A DNA stretch of 64,000 nt from Photobacterium indicum. GTDB lineage: Bacteria; Pseudomonadota; Gammaproteobacteria; Enterobacterales; Vibrionaceae. The translations under genes were made by a program, and so were the position numbers. The stretch is from NCBI RefSeq assembly GCF_003026215.1, contig NZ_PYOC01000001.1, positions 1,178,001 to 1,242,000 on the forward strand. The letters are read 5' to 3'. The notes below the pieces were generated by a model. The model was not told the DNA's origin. It was given only the letters and a program-made list of their open reading frames with translations, and searched no databases. Of this stretch, positions 54,089-61,992 are shown one piece after another. The number at the start of each line of letters is the position of its first letter. The first letter of the stretch is position 1.

Positions 54089-54196
54089 ATAACACCTATT
54101 GATTGCAGAAAAGTTTGTACCGGTTACTGCAGGAATGACTGAGTGATAGCAAAATAATTCCCTGGTCGACCTCGAGGGAAGGCAAAGTGATTGCAC

Positions 54197-54325
54197 TTAG
54201 AACGGGATGTAGAAATCATTGCAGTTTGGACACTTGAAACCTTCTACACCAAGGTCGTATACACAGCGGCACTTATCGCAAGTGTGAGAGAGTTCGGGTT
54301 GAGTTTGTATCGATATTATCTTCAT
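54197..54325 (-). CDS. 42-residue zinc-ribbon protein
   Basis: MKIISIQTQPELSHT then a Cys4 motif CDKCRC ... CPNCNDF. Too short for usual gene calling. It overlaps the end of the small membrane ORF before it by 53 bases in another frame. No strong ribosome site; coupling is likely. Confidence 0.5.
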   Translation of the reverse strand: MKIISIQTQPELSHTCDKCRCVYDLGVEGFKCPNCNDFYIPF

Positions 54326-54410
54326 AGTAATTGATCGCCATATAGCTGATTATGGATAGCCAAATTAAGACAGAGATGATTGATAGGGCGGTGACGTATT
54401 TTTTATTCAT
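54273..54410 (-). CDS. 45-residue single-span membrane protein
   Basis: MNKKYVTALSIISVLIWLSI and on to a polar end (TRTLSHLR). One membrane helix. AAGGA lies six bases before the ATG, so it is probably translated. It overlaps the next ORF (zinc ribbon) and the end of the previous one. Confidence 0.55.
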   Translation of the reverse strand: MNKKYVTALSIISVLIWLSIISYMAINYYEDNIDTNSTRTLSHLR

Positions 54411-54570
54411 AGTCCTTCATTTCAATAGCCATGATTCTTTCTTGCAGTTCATTTGAAGAACAACTTCCATCCCACTTTAAATCACAATCTTTGCAGCCAA
54501 TAACATTGCAGGTTTGAGTTATCACTATTCGCCAGCGTTCGCGTAGGTCGTTAAGTTCTTGGTTATCCAT
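54403..54570 (-). CDS. 55-residue Cys-containing small protein
   Basis: Begins MDNQELNDLRERWRIV and has four Cys spaced as CNVIGCKDC then C (CSSNE), possibly metal-binding. It overlaps the stop of the preceding gene (54563) by eight bases and the start of the following by a few. Confidence 0.5.
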   Translation of the reverse strand: MDNQELNDLRERWRIVITQTCNVIGCKDCDLKWDGSCSSNELQERIMAIEMKDYE

Positions 54571-54805
54571 CGTTCACCATTCCTTTATATTGGTTCAGGC
54601 AATATTCGATTTCACCTCTGTATAAGCTATGTTCATTCTTAATGAAGAACGTGGGATTTTTTATTTTTATCAATTCGAGAAGGATGAGGTCAGCACTTTG
54701 CTTGTTGAGTTCCCATGGGAAAGCATCTATGACTTTATTGCGGATAGCGTAGGCTTTTTTCTTTTGCTGTACTCTGTAACCTCTTAGAACTGGAAGCTTT
54801 ACCAT
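54563..54805 (-). CDS. Small phage early protein, unknown
   Basis: 80 residues, basic then mixed (KLPVLRGYRVQQKKKAYAIR; then FPWELNKQSADLILLELIK). No family recognised. Part of a tight leftward operon with the next ORFs overlapping. Confidence 0.55.
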   Translation of the reverse strand: MVKLPVLRGYRVQQKKKAYAIRNKVIDAFPWELNKQSADLILLELIKIKNPTFFIKNEHSLYRGEIEYCLNQYKGMVNDG

Positions 54806-54821
54806 TTATTAGCCTCATGAG

Positions 54822-55157
54822 TTAAAAGGGAACGTTGCTTGTTGAGCACTTAGGACAACACCAATTATGCTCTATCAAACAGAATTCATACATACAATAA
54901 TCACAGATTTGTATGAGTATTTCTTTTTCGGGTTTGTTGGATTTGTAGAACTCAAGAGCTTTGAAATAAAGCCCGAGGGGGATAATCCACAATCCATGTT
55001 TCAATTCAATGAAGTGTGATAATTCAGGGGTTTCTACGTGGTTAATAATATAAGGTTGTTTAGTTGAGCAACTTTTCACAACCTCGTACTTATGAGCTTT
55101 CAAAAACTCAATAAAAGAGCCCCACAAATGAGGCTCCATTCTTAGTTGTATAGTCAT
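54822..55157 (-). CDS. Small phage early protein with C-terminal zinc ribbon
   Basis: 111 residues. The C-terminus CDYCMYEF...CCPKCSTS forms a zinc-ribbon. The rest is alpha/beta with no known family. It follows the Gp157-like gene after eight bases. Confidence 0.6.
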   Translation of the reverse strand: MTIQLRMEPHLWGSFIEFLKAHKYEVVKSCSTKQPYIINHVETPELSHFIELKHGLWIIPLGLYFKALEFYKSNKPEKEILIQICDYCMYEFCLIEHNWCCPKCSTSNVPF

Positions 55158-55165
55158 TAAACACC

Positions 55166-55669
55166 TTACTTTCTGCGGATAGATAGCGACTCAGGGCTGG
55201 TTTCAATCCATGCGCCTTCAACTTTTATATCGTTCTCTAAGTCGGCTTTTATTTGCTGCTTATTGAGCGTTTTAACCGTATCGTAAGTCCAGTATTTATC
55301 GTCAATCTTATCGTTATCGACTTTTACTGACTCTCGTCCTTTTAGCTTTGCAATCGTACCGTGTGGGGCTTTTATGTTTTGCTTGTCGAGCTTGTTAAGC
55401 ATTTCAAGTAATACACCTTTCATTCGCTTTGATTCATTACCGAAAACCTTTGAGCGTTCGTTGAGCGTTTTGGATTCTTCTTTCAAGGCAGATTCTGTCG
55501 CTTCTTTGTTAGCGATTATTTTAAGATAATTATCAACCTTATCTTCGAGTGGTCCCTCAAGCCCCATAAGCGTGTCGGCAATAGTTTGATCATCCCAACC
55601 TTCTTTTTCAGCGTTTAACAAAAATTCCTGAATTTCATTGGTTATCGAGTAGATAGATTCTTTGCTCAT
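55166..55669 (-). CDS. Gp157-like phage protein
   Basis: 167 residues with the layout of the Siphovirus Gp157 family: an N-terminal helical coiled coil (KEATESALKEESKTLNERSK) and a C-terminal beta part (TIAKLKGRESVKVDNDKI). Partners of this family are usually next to recombination genes. The start ATG overlaps the stop of the 813-residue gene before it (ATGA type). Confidence 0.7.
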   Translation of the reverse strand: MSKESIYSITNEIQEFLLNAEKEGWDDQTIADTLMGLEGPLEDKVDNYLKIIANKEATESALKEESKTLNERSKVFGNESKRMKGVLLEMLNKLDKQNIKAPHGTIAKLKGRESVKVDNDKIDDKYWTYDTVKTLNKQQIKADLENDIKVEGAWIETSPESLSIRRK

Positions 55670-58107
55670 GCGACTGATTCCTTTTTGGCGGCTTGCAAGT
55701 TTTCAGAGGCGTTATTGAAGGCAATATCCACATTTTTAATAGCCTTTGATTTCTTTTGTTTTTGTTCGTCAGTACCAGTAGGTAGGGCTGATAATATTGC
55801 CAGTGATTTTTGTTTGAGAATGTTTATCTCAGAAAGATTAAGCGCGGTTTTCATTTCTTCGACAAAACCACCTGCTTGGGTAAGAGCTTTTTGCGTAATT
55901 TCTTGCGTTTGCTCTATCGTGCGAACTTGCTTATCAGCTGCTTGGGCTACTTCTGCGCGGTGTTGTATAGTCGTATCATCGTAAGAGCCAAGATAAACAT
56001 CGGCACATATACCAGTGAGTGACATTGCTTTACCTAAAGCATCCGAGAGTGATTTCTTTTCACATTCATCGTCATGAACAAAATAACCACCTTGCGCCAT
56101 GTAGAGCTTCTTGGTATCGCCATATGAGGTAAGCGTTGCTTTAGCACCTTCGTGCATGTACCAAAATTCAATTTCGCACTTATGAACTTGAGTAAATAAT
56201 TCTGAAATACTGCCATTCATGATTATTGGAGCGCCTTGCACTGTCCATTCACGTATGACTTTGTAACCCCAACCAATACCAACTGGCCCCCATATTTCAG
56301 TCGCTTTCTGTATTCGGTATTGGGTTTTTATTGATAGGCGATTGTTATTATCAAGCTTGGTAAAATTAAGGTCTGTTTTAAAACCTTTTGCCCATAAGCC
56401 CATGTTGGGGTTTTCAATCAGTTCAGGGGAGAGCTCAATAACTGTTGGTTTTTCCGTTTCTGCATTTCTGCTTTCGTTCTCCGCTGGTGGATCTTGTTTA
56501 AGATCTTGCGGTTGTTCGTTTGTATTCTGCGATTTCTCTTGATCAACTTGTTTTTCCTTGGCTGGTGGTAAGCTTTCCGGCTTTTCCACTTTAACCTTAG
56601 GTTGTTCGTTGTCAGGTTTGTCATTTACATTTTTAACCTGATTACCTAAAGGATCTGTTTTCGGTGGCGTTTCCTGTTTTGTATCGTCATTGGAGGCGGG
56701 TTTGTCTGTATCTCCAACGCTTGTGATGCAAAGTGAGTCATGCTTTTTAACTGGCTTTTTAATACATTCATCTTTAACGAATGCGCGGAGCATTCTAAGA
56801 TTAAGCATCGTTTTAACGGCTGTGTTTGCATCGTCCCACTCAGTATCAACAAAAGCTTTTATTGCATATTCAACATCTATGTTTTTATCAAGCTCACCAA
56901 ATACAGCCATTAACTTTTCGCCCATTTCCTCGTATTGCTCTTTTGAGTAATCGGCTTTATCTAATCCAGTTAATATCCCGTAAGCTCTTTCTTCCCAAAT
57001 GGTGGCAGGGGTGTAAGCTGGAGCTTCTTTAAATACCTTTGCAACGCTGTTTACTTTTCGCTGCATTTCTTCTGATATTAACGATCCCGCTTTATCTAAG
57101 TTAATAACAATTTGATGGCTTATATTTGTATCAAAAGTTTCTACAGCATTTCGTTTAAAGAACTTCATGCCTTCTTGCATTTCTTTTAACTCGTAAAGCC
57201 AATTTCCGACCATCCCCATTGCATGGGTAATTGCGTTCTTTCGGGTTGATTTTGCATCTATCGAAAAATCTCTAACGTTGCCTTTATCTTTAGTTCTATC
57301 TTCGGTGTTTTCAAGTTGGTAAGAAAAGAACCATTCATTAGGTTTTTTTTCTATAACAGCTAATTGAGCAGAAAGGGAATCTGTTATTTGCAGTAAGCAA
57401 ACATCAATATCAATTTGTCCTTCAAGTGTTGAGCCTATTTGATCATCAATACTTAGTTGATCTTCGCTTTCATCATCGATTTCAAGTTGGCTGAGTATTT
57501 CCGTTTCAAAGTCGTAACTCATAACCTCGTTGGCAAAAGCTTGATCGCTTTCTGCTCCGTGTTCAGCTTGAAACTCTGCAATGTTATTGATGGTTTCTAC
57601 TGCGGTTTGTAAGGCTTCCTCAATGTTAGGGTATTCACCATTATCATGACTGGTCGGTTTAACTATTGATTGCGGTCCTGACATGTAACGGTATCCGTAA
57701 ACAAAAACATCTTTCTTTGCTTCGAGTGCGGCAATTTCCGCAATGTTATCGTTTAGCGTGAATGATGCTCGAAGTAAGCCTTCTGTTTCTTTCGGATAGA
57801 ATCCAGAGCTATTGACGGTTGGCCACTCTTTATCATCTTCAACTACTTTTTCGTTTTCAGCTTCTAAATCACTCGACTCATCAACGATAGTAAGCTCGTT
57901 ATATTCCTCTTCGGTGATTTTCTTTAGCGCTGGAATTTGGAAGTATTCAGAGTTGCCGTGTTCGTCTGCGGCGGCTAATTCACCCCAAACAATCTGTTTA
58001 CCCTCTGCCATAGTGTTTGCTACGACTGGAATGTTAATAATGATTTCACCATCTGGGTGTTTGGTTTTTTTTGAGCGACAAGATGCGATGAAATGCTTAA
58101 TAGCCAT
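55666..58107 (-). CDS. Large probable single-strand annealing-type recombination protein with long N-terminal extension
   Basis: 813 residues. The C-terminal ~220 residues (GPVGIGWGYKVIREWTVQG; KKSLSDALGKAMSLTGICAD) have the motif pattern of the ERF/Rad52-like annealing proteins: a GWGY core and an ALKKAxSLxG-type helix. The first ~500 residues are of mixed charge and contain an acidic region and a long Pro/Glu/Lys-rich linker (around residues 475-545). The N-terminal block resembles nothing I can name; a RecE-like nuclease role is possible but its catalytic motifs were not identified. Gene order next to a Gp157-like gene supports recombination. Size is far beyond a normal annealing protein (200-350). 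GGAGAAA precedes the ATG. Confidence 0.65.
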   Translation of the reverse strand: MAIKHFIASCRSKKTKHPDGEIIINIPVVANTMAEGKQIVWGELAAADEHGNSEYFQIPALKKITEEEYNELTIVDESSDLEAENEKVVEDDKEWPTVNSSGFYPKETEGLLRASFTLNDNIAEIAALEAKKDVFVYGYRYMSGPQSIVKPTSHDNGEYPNIEEALQTAVETINNIAEFQAEHGAESDQAFANEVMSYDFETEILSQLEIDDESEDQLSIDDQIGSTLEGQIDIDVCLLQITDSLSAQLAVIEKKPNEWFFSYQLENTEDRTKDKGNVRDFSIDAKSTRKNAITHAMGMVGNWLYELKEMQEGMKFFKRNAVETFDTNISHQIVINLDKAGSLISEEMQRKVNSVAKVFKEAPAYTPATIWEERAYGILTGLDKADYSKEQYEEMGEKLMAVFGELDKNIDVEYAIKAFVDTEWDDANTAVKTMLNLRMLRAFVKDECIKKPVKKHDSLCITSVGDTDKPASNDDTKQETPPKTDPLGNQVKNVNDKPDNEQPKVKVEKPESLPPAKEKQVDQEKSQNTNEQPQDLKQDPPAENESRNAETEKPTVIELSPELIENPNMGLWAKGFKTDLNFTKLDNNNRLSIKTQYRIQKATEIWGPVGIGWGYKVIREWTVQGAPIIMNGSISELFTQVHKCEIEFWYMHEGAKATLTSYGDTKKLYMAQGGYFVHDDECEKKSLSDALGKAMSLTGICADVYLGSYDDTTIQHRAEVAQAADKQVRTIEQTQEITQKALTQAGGFVEEMKTALNLSEINILKQKSLAILSALPTGTDEQKQKKSKAIKNVDIAFNNASENLQAAKKESVA

Positions 58108-58129
58108 GTGCGTTTCTCCGTTACTGGAA

Positions 58130-58291
58130 TTAAATTAAGTGACTGCCGTTATCTTCTTTAAGGAGTTTCTTAATGAGAATATGCATTCGGATTTGGCGCT
58201 TTTCCTCGCTGGTTAGTTGTGGTGCGTAACACACGAACTTTCCTTTAGAAAAAACGAGATATAAACCGTTTTGAGTTGGTACGTATTTCAT
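58130..58291 (-). CDS. 53-residue small phage early protein
   Basis: MKYVPTQNGLYLVFSKGKFV and then a basic helix (EEKRQIRMHILIKKLLKED). GAGGG precedes the ATG at 58291. It leads the leftward operon and ends 22 bases before the 813-residue gene. Function unknown. Confidence 0.6.
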   Translation of the reverse strand: MKYVPTQNGLYLVFSKGKFVCYAPQLTSEEKRQIRMHILIKKLLKEDNGSHLI

Positions 58292-58765
58292 GATTTCCCT
58301 CTTTCAAGGCAGTCATTAAGAAGAGCGCAATATTTTGGAGTTAGCGGTGGGGATCGCTTGATGGGGTGTTTGGATAACGCTCTTTAATGACCCCTTAATG
58401 TGGGCACTAGAATTAATAAACGCACTAACCAAACTCTGACTAAGGACTATTGCTAGTAGCACTAACTAATAACAATTAAAGATCAGTGCGCTTATTGATT
58501 GCCTCTAATCCACTAAGATACTGGTGAGGCTACCAGCTCAGTCACCACACCGTAACGGGCGACCGTGTTACTTTCGTTACTACTCTTTACCTTCATTCGG
58601 TAAAGAACTTAGCGCCACGATAGCAGGGCGCATGATTTAAAAATTTTGTCCGTAATGTTAAAGAGCTTTGTCGTGTTGACGAAGCTTAATGTATTCCAAA
58701 TGGAAACCTTGATCAATACTTTGGGTAATAAATATTCCAAAAAGATTTTATACGAGCAAAAAAAA
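58292..58765. other. Region between the leftward operon and the repressor gene (pL-type control region)
   Basis: About 470 bases without a coding frame. A repressor-type site lies at 58693-58706 and the left promoter of the minus-strand early operon should be here. It also contains many short dyads of C/G-rich sequence (58540-58640) that I did not assign. Confidence 0.45.
58693..58706. promoter_or_regulatory. Left operator, ATTCC-N4-GGAAA
   Basis: ATTCCAAATGGAAA matches the two sites in the right control region (TTTCC-N4-GGAAA). It lies in the region of the leftward promoter and would be the OL analogue. A half site (ATTCC) repeats at 58735. Confidence 0.55.
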
Positions 58766-58795
58766 ACACCTCAAAGTGAGGTGTTTTCAACAATT
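58766..58795 (-). terminator. Terminator of the repressor gene
   Basis: On the minus strand, AAAACACCTCACTTTGAGGTG forms a stem (AACACCTC / GAGGTGTT) followed by eight T. It ends the CI-like gene's transcript only a few bases after the stop. Confidence 0.9.
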
Positions 58796-58802
58796 CTTAA
58801 TG

Positions 58803-59159
58803 TTATCTCTTTTCTAAAATAATCTTCATTGCTTCATCAAGAGCTGCTTTCTCAACTCTCAATAGCTCGTCATCATTCAAACCAAGCTTATCAAGCGTGT
58901 CTTCAAGGTGACTTAGCTTTAATAGTTTTACGGTACTCTTTTCTGGTGAGCCAGACCCAGTACTAAGCCAGTTTATATCAACGTTTAAGCACTCCGCCAA
59001 CTCAACAAGCTTGGTTGTGCTCTTTAGAGCGCCGCTTTCTATTTTATTGATAGTAGCTGGTGTTACGCCAATTAATTTGGCTAGAGCTTTTTGTGATAAC
59101 GCAGGATTAACCTGCGTTCTTGCCCATTTTGTACGCTCAGCAAATGTATTTAGGTTCAT
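58803..59159 (-). CDS. CI-like phage repressor (short HTH_XRE protein)
   Basis: 118 residues. N-terminal XRE-type HTH (LSQKALAKLIGVTPATINKI, ESGALKSTTKLVELAECLNV) and a short C-terminal helical segment, with no LexA-like autoprotease domain. So induction would not be by RecA-driven self-cleavage, and an antirepressor is expected. Divergent from a Cro-like gene. Its ribosome site (GAGGA) lies inside an operator. Confidence 0.82.
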   Translation of the reverse strand: MNLNTFAERTKWARTQVNPALSQKALAKLIGVTPATINKIESGALKSTTKLVELAECLNVDINWLSTGSGSPEKSTVKLLKLSHLEDTLDKLGLNDDELLRVEKAALDEAMKIILEKR

Positions 59160-59163
59160 GTGT

Positions 59164-59177
59164 TTTCCTCTTGGAAA
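59164..59177. promoter_or_regulatory. Operator 1 in the CI/Cro region, TTTCC-TCTT-GGAAA
   Basis: A perfect 5+5 bp palindrome four bases upstream of the repressor start codon. It covers the repressor's Shine-Dalgarno sequence, so bound protein would also affect repressor expression. Confidence 0.6.
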
Positions 59178-59178
59178 T

Positions 59179-59231
59179 ACTATACATGGTTAACCATTTA
59201 TCTTGCAATTTCCACTAGGAACATTTAAGTT
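59179..59231. promoter_or_regulatory. Divergent promoters sharing one TTGCAA element
   Basis: TTGCAA at 59203-59208 is its own reverse complement. Leftward it is 18 bases from TATAGT (59184-59179), a good pair for the repressor promoter. Rightward it is 17 bases from the weaker TAAGTT (59226-59231), for the Cro/replication operon. A GGTTAACC dyad (59186-59197) and AAGTTAACTT (59227-59236) lie around. Promoter assignment is tentative. Confidence 0.5.
59209..59222. promoter_or_regulatory. Operator 2 in the CI/Cro region, TTTCC-ACTA-GGAAC
   Basis: Second copy of the motif, positioned between the proposed -35 and -10 of the rightward promoter, so a bound repressor would block lytic transcription. 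Confidence 0.55.
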
Positions 59232-59276
59232 AACTTTAGTTAATTTATTATTGTTTTTGGTTAATTGTGGAAATTT

Positions 59277-59486
59277 ATGGAATTACTAAAAGAACTTGAT
59301 AAGTCAATGAGCCGCCTTGAAATAGCAGAAAAGCTTAATTGTAAGCCAGCGGCTTTGAGTAAGTGGATGAATGGGAAAACCAAACCCAGCTCAAAACACA
59401 TACTTCATTTATCTCAATTGATTGGTGTTAGTGCTGAGGATTTATTGATCGATTTATACCCTGAACAAAGTGAGAGTAAGCAATGA
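59277..59486 (+). CDS. Cro-like HTH protein
   Basis: 69 residues from ATG 59277 (the TTG at 59265 is less likely). HTH: SRLEIAEKLNCKPAALSKWM, NGKTKPSSKHILHLSQL. Divergent from CI, first gene of the rightward operon, as Cro. Its stop overlaps the next start (ATGA). Confidence 0.75.
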   Translation: MELLKELDKSMSRLEIAEKLNCKPAALSKWMNGKTKPSSKHILHLSQLIGVSAEDLLIDLYPEQSESKQ

Positions 59487-59680
59487 AAAAAGGTGAGATC
59501 AATGAGTTTGATTATTCGGTAACGCAGCGTGTCCGGATTACTGCTCCTATTGAAATTGAGGTGAGAGGTGGCGGGAAAATTATGACGCTAGTTATTGCTG
59601 GTCAGCGAGTAGATGTCTTTAAGGGGATGTGCATCCATCTCTTGAAAGCACAAAGAGAATACGAAAAATCCGCCTTTTAG
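59483..59680 (+). CDS. Small phage protein, unknown
   Basis: 65 residues. Beta-strand-rich start (YSVTQRVRITAPIEIEVRGG) and a helical end. Coupled to the Cro-like gene by ATGA. Position is that of CII, but no HTH is seen, so not CII by sequence. Confidence 0.6.
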   Translation: MKKGEINEFDYSVTQRVRITAPIEIEVRGGGKIMTLVIAGQRVDVFKGMCIHLLKAQREYEKSAF

Positions 59681-59747
59681 CAGAAGACGGTTTTGGGGTG
59701 TCGCATCATTTTAAATTGCGCAATTACTTTGCGCGGGAGAATTAACA

Positions 59748-60668
59748 ATGTCAAGAAATCATGACATAAGGAAATTACTTTTTGTTGATAAACCTTTGGT
59801 TGTAAATCCTAGGTTAGCTAGTGAAATCGGTTTGAATGAAGCGATAGTTTTACAGCAAATTAGCTATTGGATTGATCGTGCTCAGTATGAGTATGAAGGT
59901 AAAGCATGGATGCATAAAACTGCTGATGAGTGGGAGGTCGAATTTCCGTTCTGGTCAATCCCTACAATCCGTAGAGTATTAAAGTCACTTGAGAAGTCAA
60001 AATACATAAAGTCAGACAGGTTAAGTTGGAAATTTTTCAGTAATAAAATGGACCAAACAGCTTGGTATTCCTTGTGTAGCCCATGTGATCAAGTTGACAA
60101 CATGCAAGAATCACAACAAGAAATTGCAGGTGATCAACTTGCGCACTTCACATGTGATCAATCTGCGCACTTCACATGTGATCAATCTGCGCACTTCACA
60201 AGTGATCAGATTGATCACTTGTTAACAGAGAATACAACAGAGAATACAACAGAGACTACAGAGCTATTTTCGTCGCAGAATTCTTCTGCCGACAACCTCA
60301 AGCCAAATGCTGTTATTCAAACTCCGTTAGGAAAGAAATGGGGCAGGGCTGATGACCTCACAACGGCTCAGTGGATTCACAAGCGGGTGCTTGAAGTTAA
60401 TCCTGTAGCGCCTGATCCAAATTGGTGTGAATGGGCTAACGATATTCGATTGATGAATCAATCAAAAAAATACTCATATCGAGATATTTGCGATTTATTC
60501 AACTTCGCAAATAAACATCACTTCTGGGCTGAGAATATCCAGTGCCCTAAAAAATTACGTAAGCAGTGGGACACACTTACTGCTCAGATGGGAACGAATA
60601 AACCAGTTCGCCAAGGTGAAATCGATATTTACAGCAAGGATTGGGCTGATAACGGATTAGGGATGTAG
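59748..60668 (+). CDS. O-like replication initiator containing the origin iterons
   Basis: 306 residues. N-terminal winged-helix type (RLASEIGLNEAIVLQQISYW, FPFWSIPTIRRVLKSLEKSK) as in phage replication proteins of the lambda O / DnaD-like class. Middle: an 8-residue repeat of CDQSAHFT type (from ~bases 60130-60220) and an ENTT repeat, which at DNA level are direct repeats. C-terminal domain (YRDICDLFNFANKHHFWAEN) is similar to a DnaD-like or helicase-loader-interaction part. It is followed by a P-like gene, matching O-P layout. Confidence 0.78.
   Translation: MSRNHDIRKLLFVDKPLVVNPRLASEIGLNEAIVLQQISYWIDRAQYEYEGKAWMHKTADEWEVEFPFWSIPTIRRVLKSLEKSKYIKSDRLSWKFFSNKMDQTAWYSLCSPCDQVDNMQESQQEIAGDQLAHFTCDQSAHFTCDQSAHFTSDQIDHLLTENTTENTTETTELFSSQNSSADNLKPNAVIQTPLGKKWGRADDLTTAQWIHKRVLEVNPVAPDPNWCEWANDIRLMNQSKKYSYRDICDLFNFANKHHFWAENIQCPKKLRKQWDTLTAQMGTNKPVRQGEIDIYSKDWADNGLGM
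60130..60220 (+). repeat. 24-bp direct repeats (iterons) inside the O-like gene, candidate phage origin
   Basis: Units at 60130-60153, 60154-60177 and 60178-60201 share GTGATCAAtCTGCGCACTTC with one or two base differences; a fourth, partial unit starts at 60202 with GTGATCAGATTGATCAC. Each carries a TGATCA palindrome, and five GATC sites lie within about 85 bases. Iterons within the O gene mark the lambda-type origin. Confidence 0.7.
60224..60259 (+). repeat. Three 12-bp repeats next to the iterons
   Basis: AACAGAGAATAC twice and AACAGAGACTAC once, in tandem and in frame. Encodes an NTTE-type run. It could be only a flexible protein linker or part of the origin as the melting-prone side (AT-rich). 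Confidence 0.6.
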
Positions 60669-60670
60669 CT

Positions 60671-61357
60671 ATGAAATCAATAAGCGAGCTTACTCAAGAA
60701 AACCCGATTGTTAGAAACTACGGTACACAACATGAGATCGATAGTCGTCATGAGGCAGTCCCTCGAGTAACAAGTTCTGATGCAATAAACCATATCAATT
60801 TTATTTTTGCTGAATTATGCGCGGCTTTTCCTGCGTGGCGTAATACCTTTCACAATCAAACAGAGCTCAATGATGCAAAGCGTTCATGGGTGAAGGGATT
60901 GATTGAGGCTGATGTGACGGATTTGGTACTAATCAAAAGCGGATTGAAGAAAGCGAGGGCCTCAGAATCTGATTTCTTCCCATCTGTAGGTAAATTCATT
61001 TCGTGGTGTCATTCGAATGATGATTTTTTGTTACCTGATGCAGAGTTCGCATTTCGATCATTGCCAATCTACATGGCTGGATTTAGAAATGAGATACCAG
61101 CACCGACCTTAGCTGCATTCGATCAAATTGGTAAACCTGCAATCCGCAAAAAAAACGAGCGTGATGTTTTCAAGCTTTTTAAATACTCATACGAAATCGT
61201 GTGTAAGAAAGTGAAATCAAATAAGCCCATTGATGACCTTCTAATTAAGCCGCTGCCAAAGCCTAAATCTAAAAAGCTATCTCCAAAAATGGTTGAGGCA
61301 AAACGTAGCCGTGTTTTAGACCAGATTAAAGCTCGTAAAAAGGAGTTATGGGGATGA
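60671..61357 (+). CDS. P-like replication protein (helicase loader type)
   Basis: 228 residues. Phage replication protein P layout: N-terminal (INHINFIFAELCAAFPAWRN), middle (FFPSVGKFISWCHSND), helical C-terminus rich in basic residues (KPKSKKLSPKMVEAKRSRVL). In lambda, P binds the host DnaB. It starts two bases after the O-like gene and overlaps the following ORF. Confidence 0.75.
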   Translation: MKSISELTQENPIVRNYGTQHEIDSRHEAVPRVTSSDAINHINFIFAELCAAFPAWRNTFHNQTELNDAKRSWVKGLIEADVTDLVLIKSGLKKARASESDFFPSVGKFISWCHSNDDFLLPDAEFAFRSLPIYMAGFRNEIPAPTLAAFDQIGKPAIRKKNERDVFKLFKYSYEIVCKKVKSNKPIDDLLIKPLPKPKSKKLSPKMVEAKRSRVLDQIKARKKELWG

Positions 61358-61992
61358 CTCAATCAATTCAAAAGCGAACAAAACCCAATGAGATTTTAGC
61401 TGTTATTGGTGGCGGTGGTTTTGTCAGCTATGCAACGAATGAAGATCAGGAACAAGCCAAGAATCTTACTGGTCGTGTCGTGGCGATTAAACCGAAGAGT
61501 AAGGCTAGAAACTTGAAGCATCATCGTAAATTCTTTGCACTGATGAAGCTTGGTTTTATGTATTGGTCTCCGTATATGCGGTTAGTTAGTGAGCCAGAGG
61601 ATTGGATTGCGCGAGAAGTTGCCCGTGAGTTCTGCAAGCAAGCAGGTAAGCCAGAGTTGTTCGATCAGTTCGGTAATGACATAGCTCAGCATGTGATTGA
61701 CCGAATGGCGAGAAAGCGCTCACGTCGTGCTGATCCAGAGGCATATAAGTGTCCTGATAATTATCGCCATAAAATCATGGTTGACGCTGGTTTTTTTGAA
61801 ACGGTCACATTGCCAAATGGTGGTGTGATTAGACGCCCCTGGTCTGTCTCTTTTGAAAATTTGGCTCAGGAAGATTTCAATAAGATTTATAAAGGTTGCT
61901 TTAACGTTGTATGGAGTGAAAGTCTTTTTCAGATTTTTGACGATGAAGCTGAAGCGGAAAATGCTGTAAATCAGCTAATGAGTTTTGTATGA
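61354..61992 (+). CDS. DUF1367-type phage protein
   Basis: About 212 residues, DUF1367 by sequence (KSKARNLKHHRKFFALMKLG, VSFENLAQEDFNKIYKGCFN). Such proteins lie in the nin region of lambdoid phages. The ATG at 61354 overlaps the P-like stop and has AGGAG at better spacing than the ATG at 61348. Confidence 0.8.
   Translation: MTQSIQKRTKPNEILAVIGGGGFVSYATNEDQEQAKNLTGRVVAIKPKSKARNLKHHRKFFALMKLGFMYWSPYMRLVSEPEDWIAREVAREFCKQAGKPELFDQFGNDIAQHVIDRMARKRSRRADPEAYKCPDNYRHKIMVDAGFFETVTLPNGGVIRRPWSVSFENLAQEDFNKIYKGCFNVVWSESLFQIFDDEAEAENAVNQLMSFV

Noticed and set aside
60130-60220. Regular 24-bp repeats as a CRISPR array
   Set aside because: The units are directly contiguous with no unique spacers, in frame within a replication gene, and typical of iterons.
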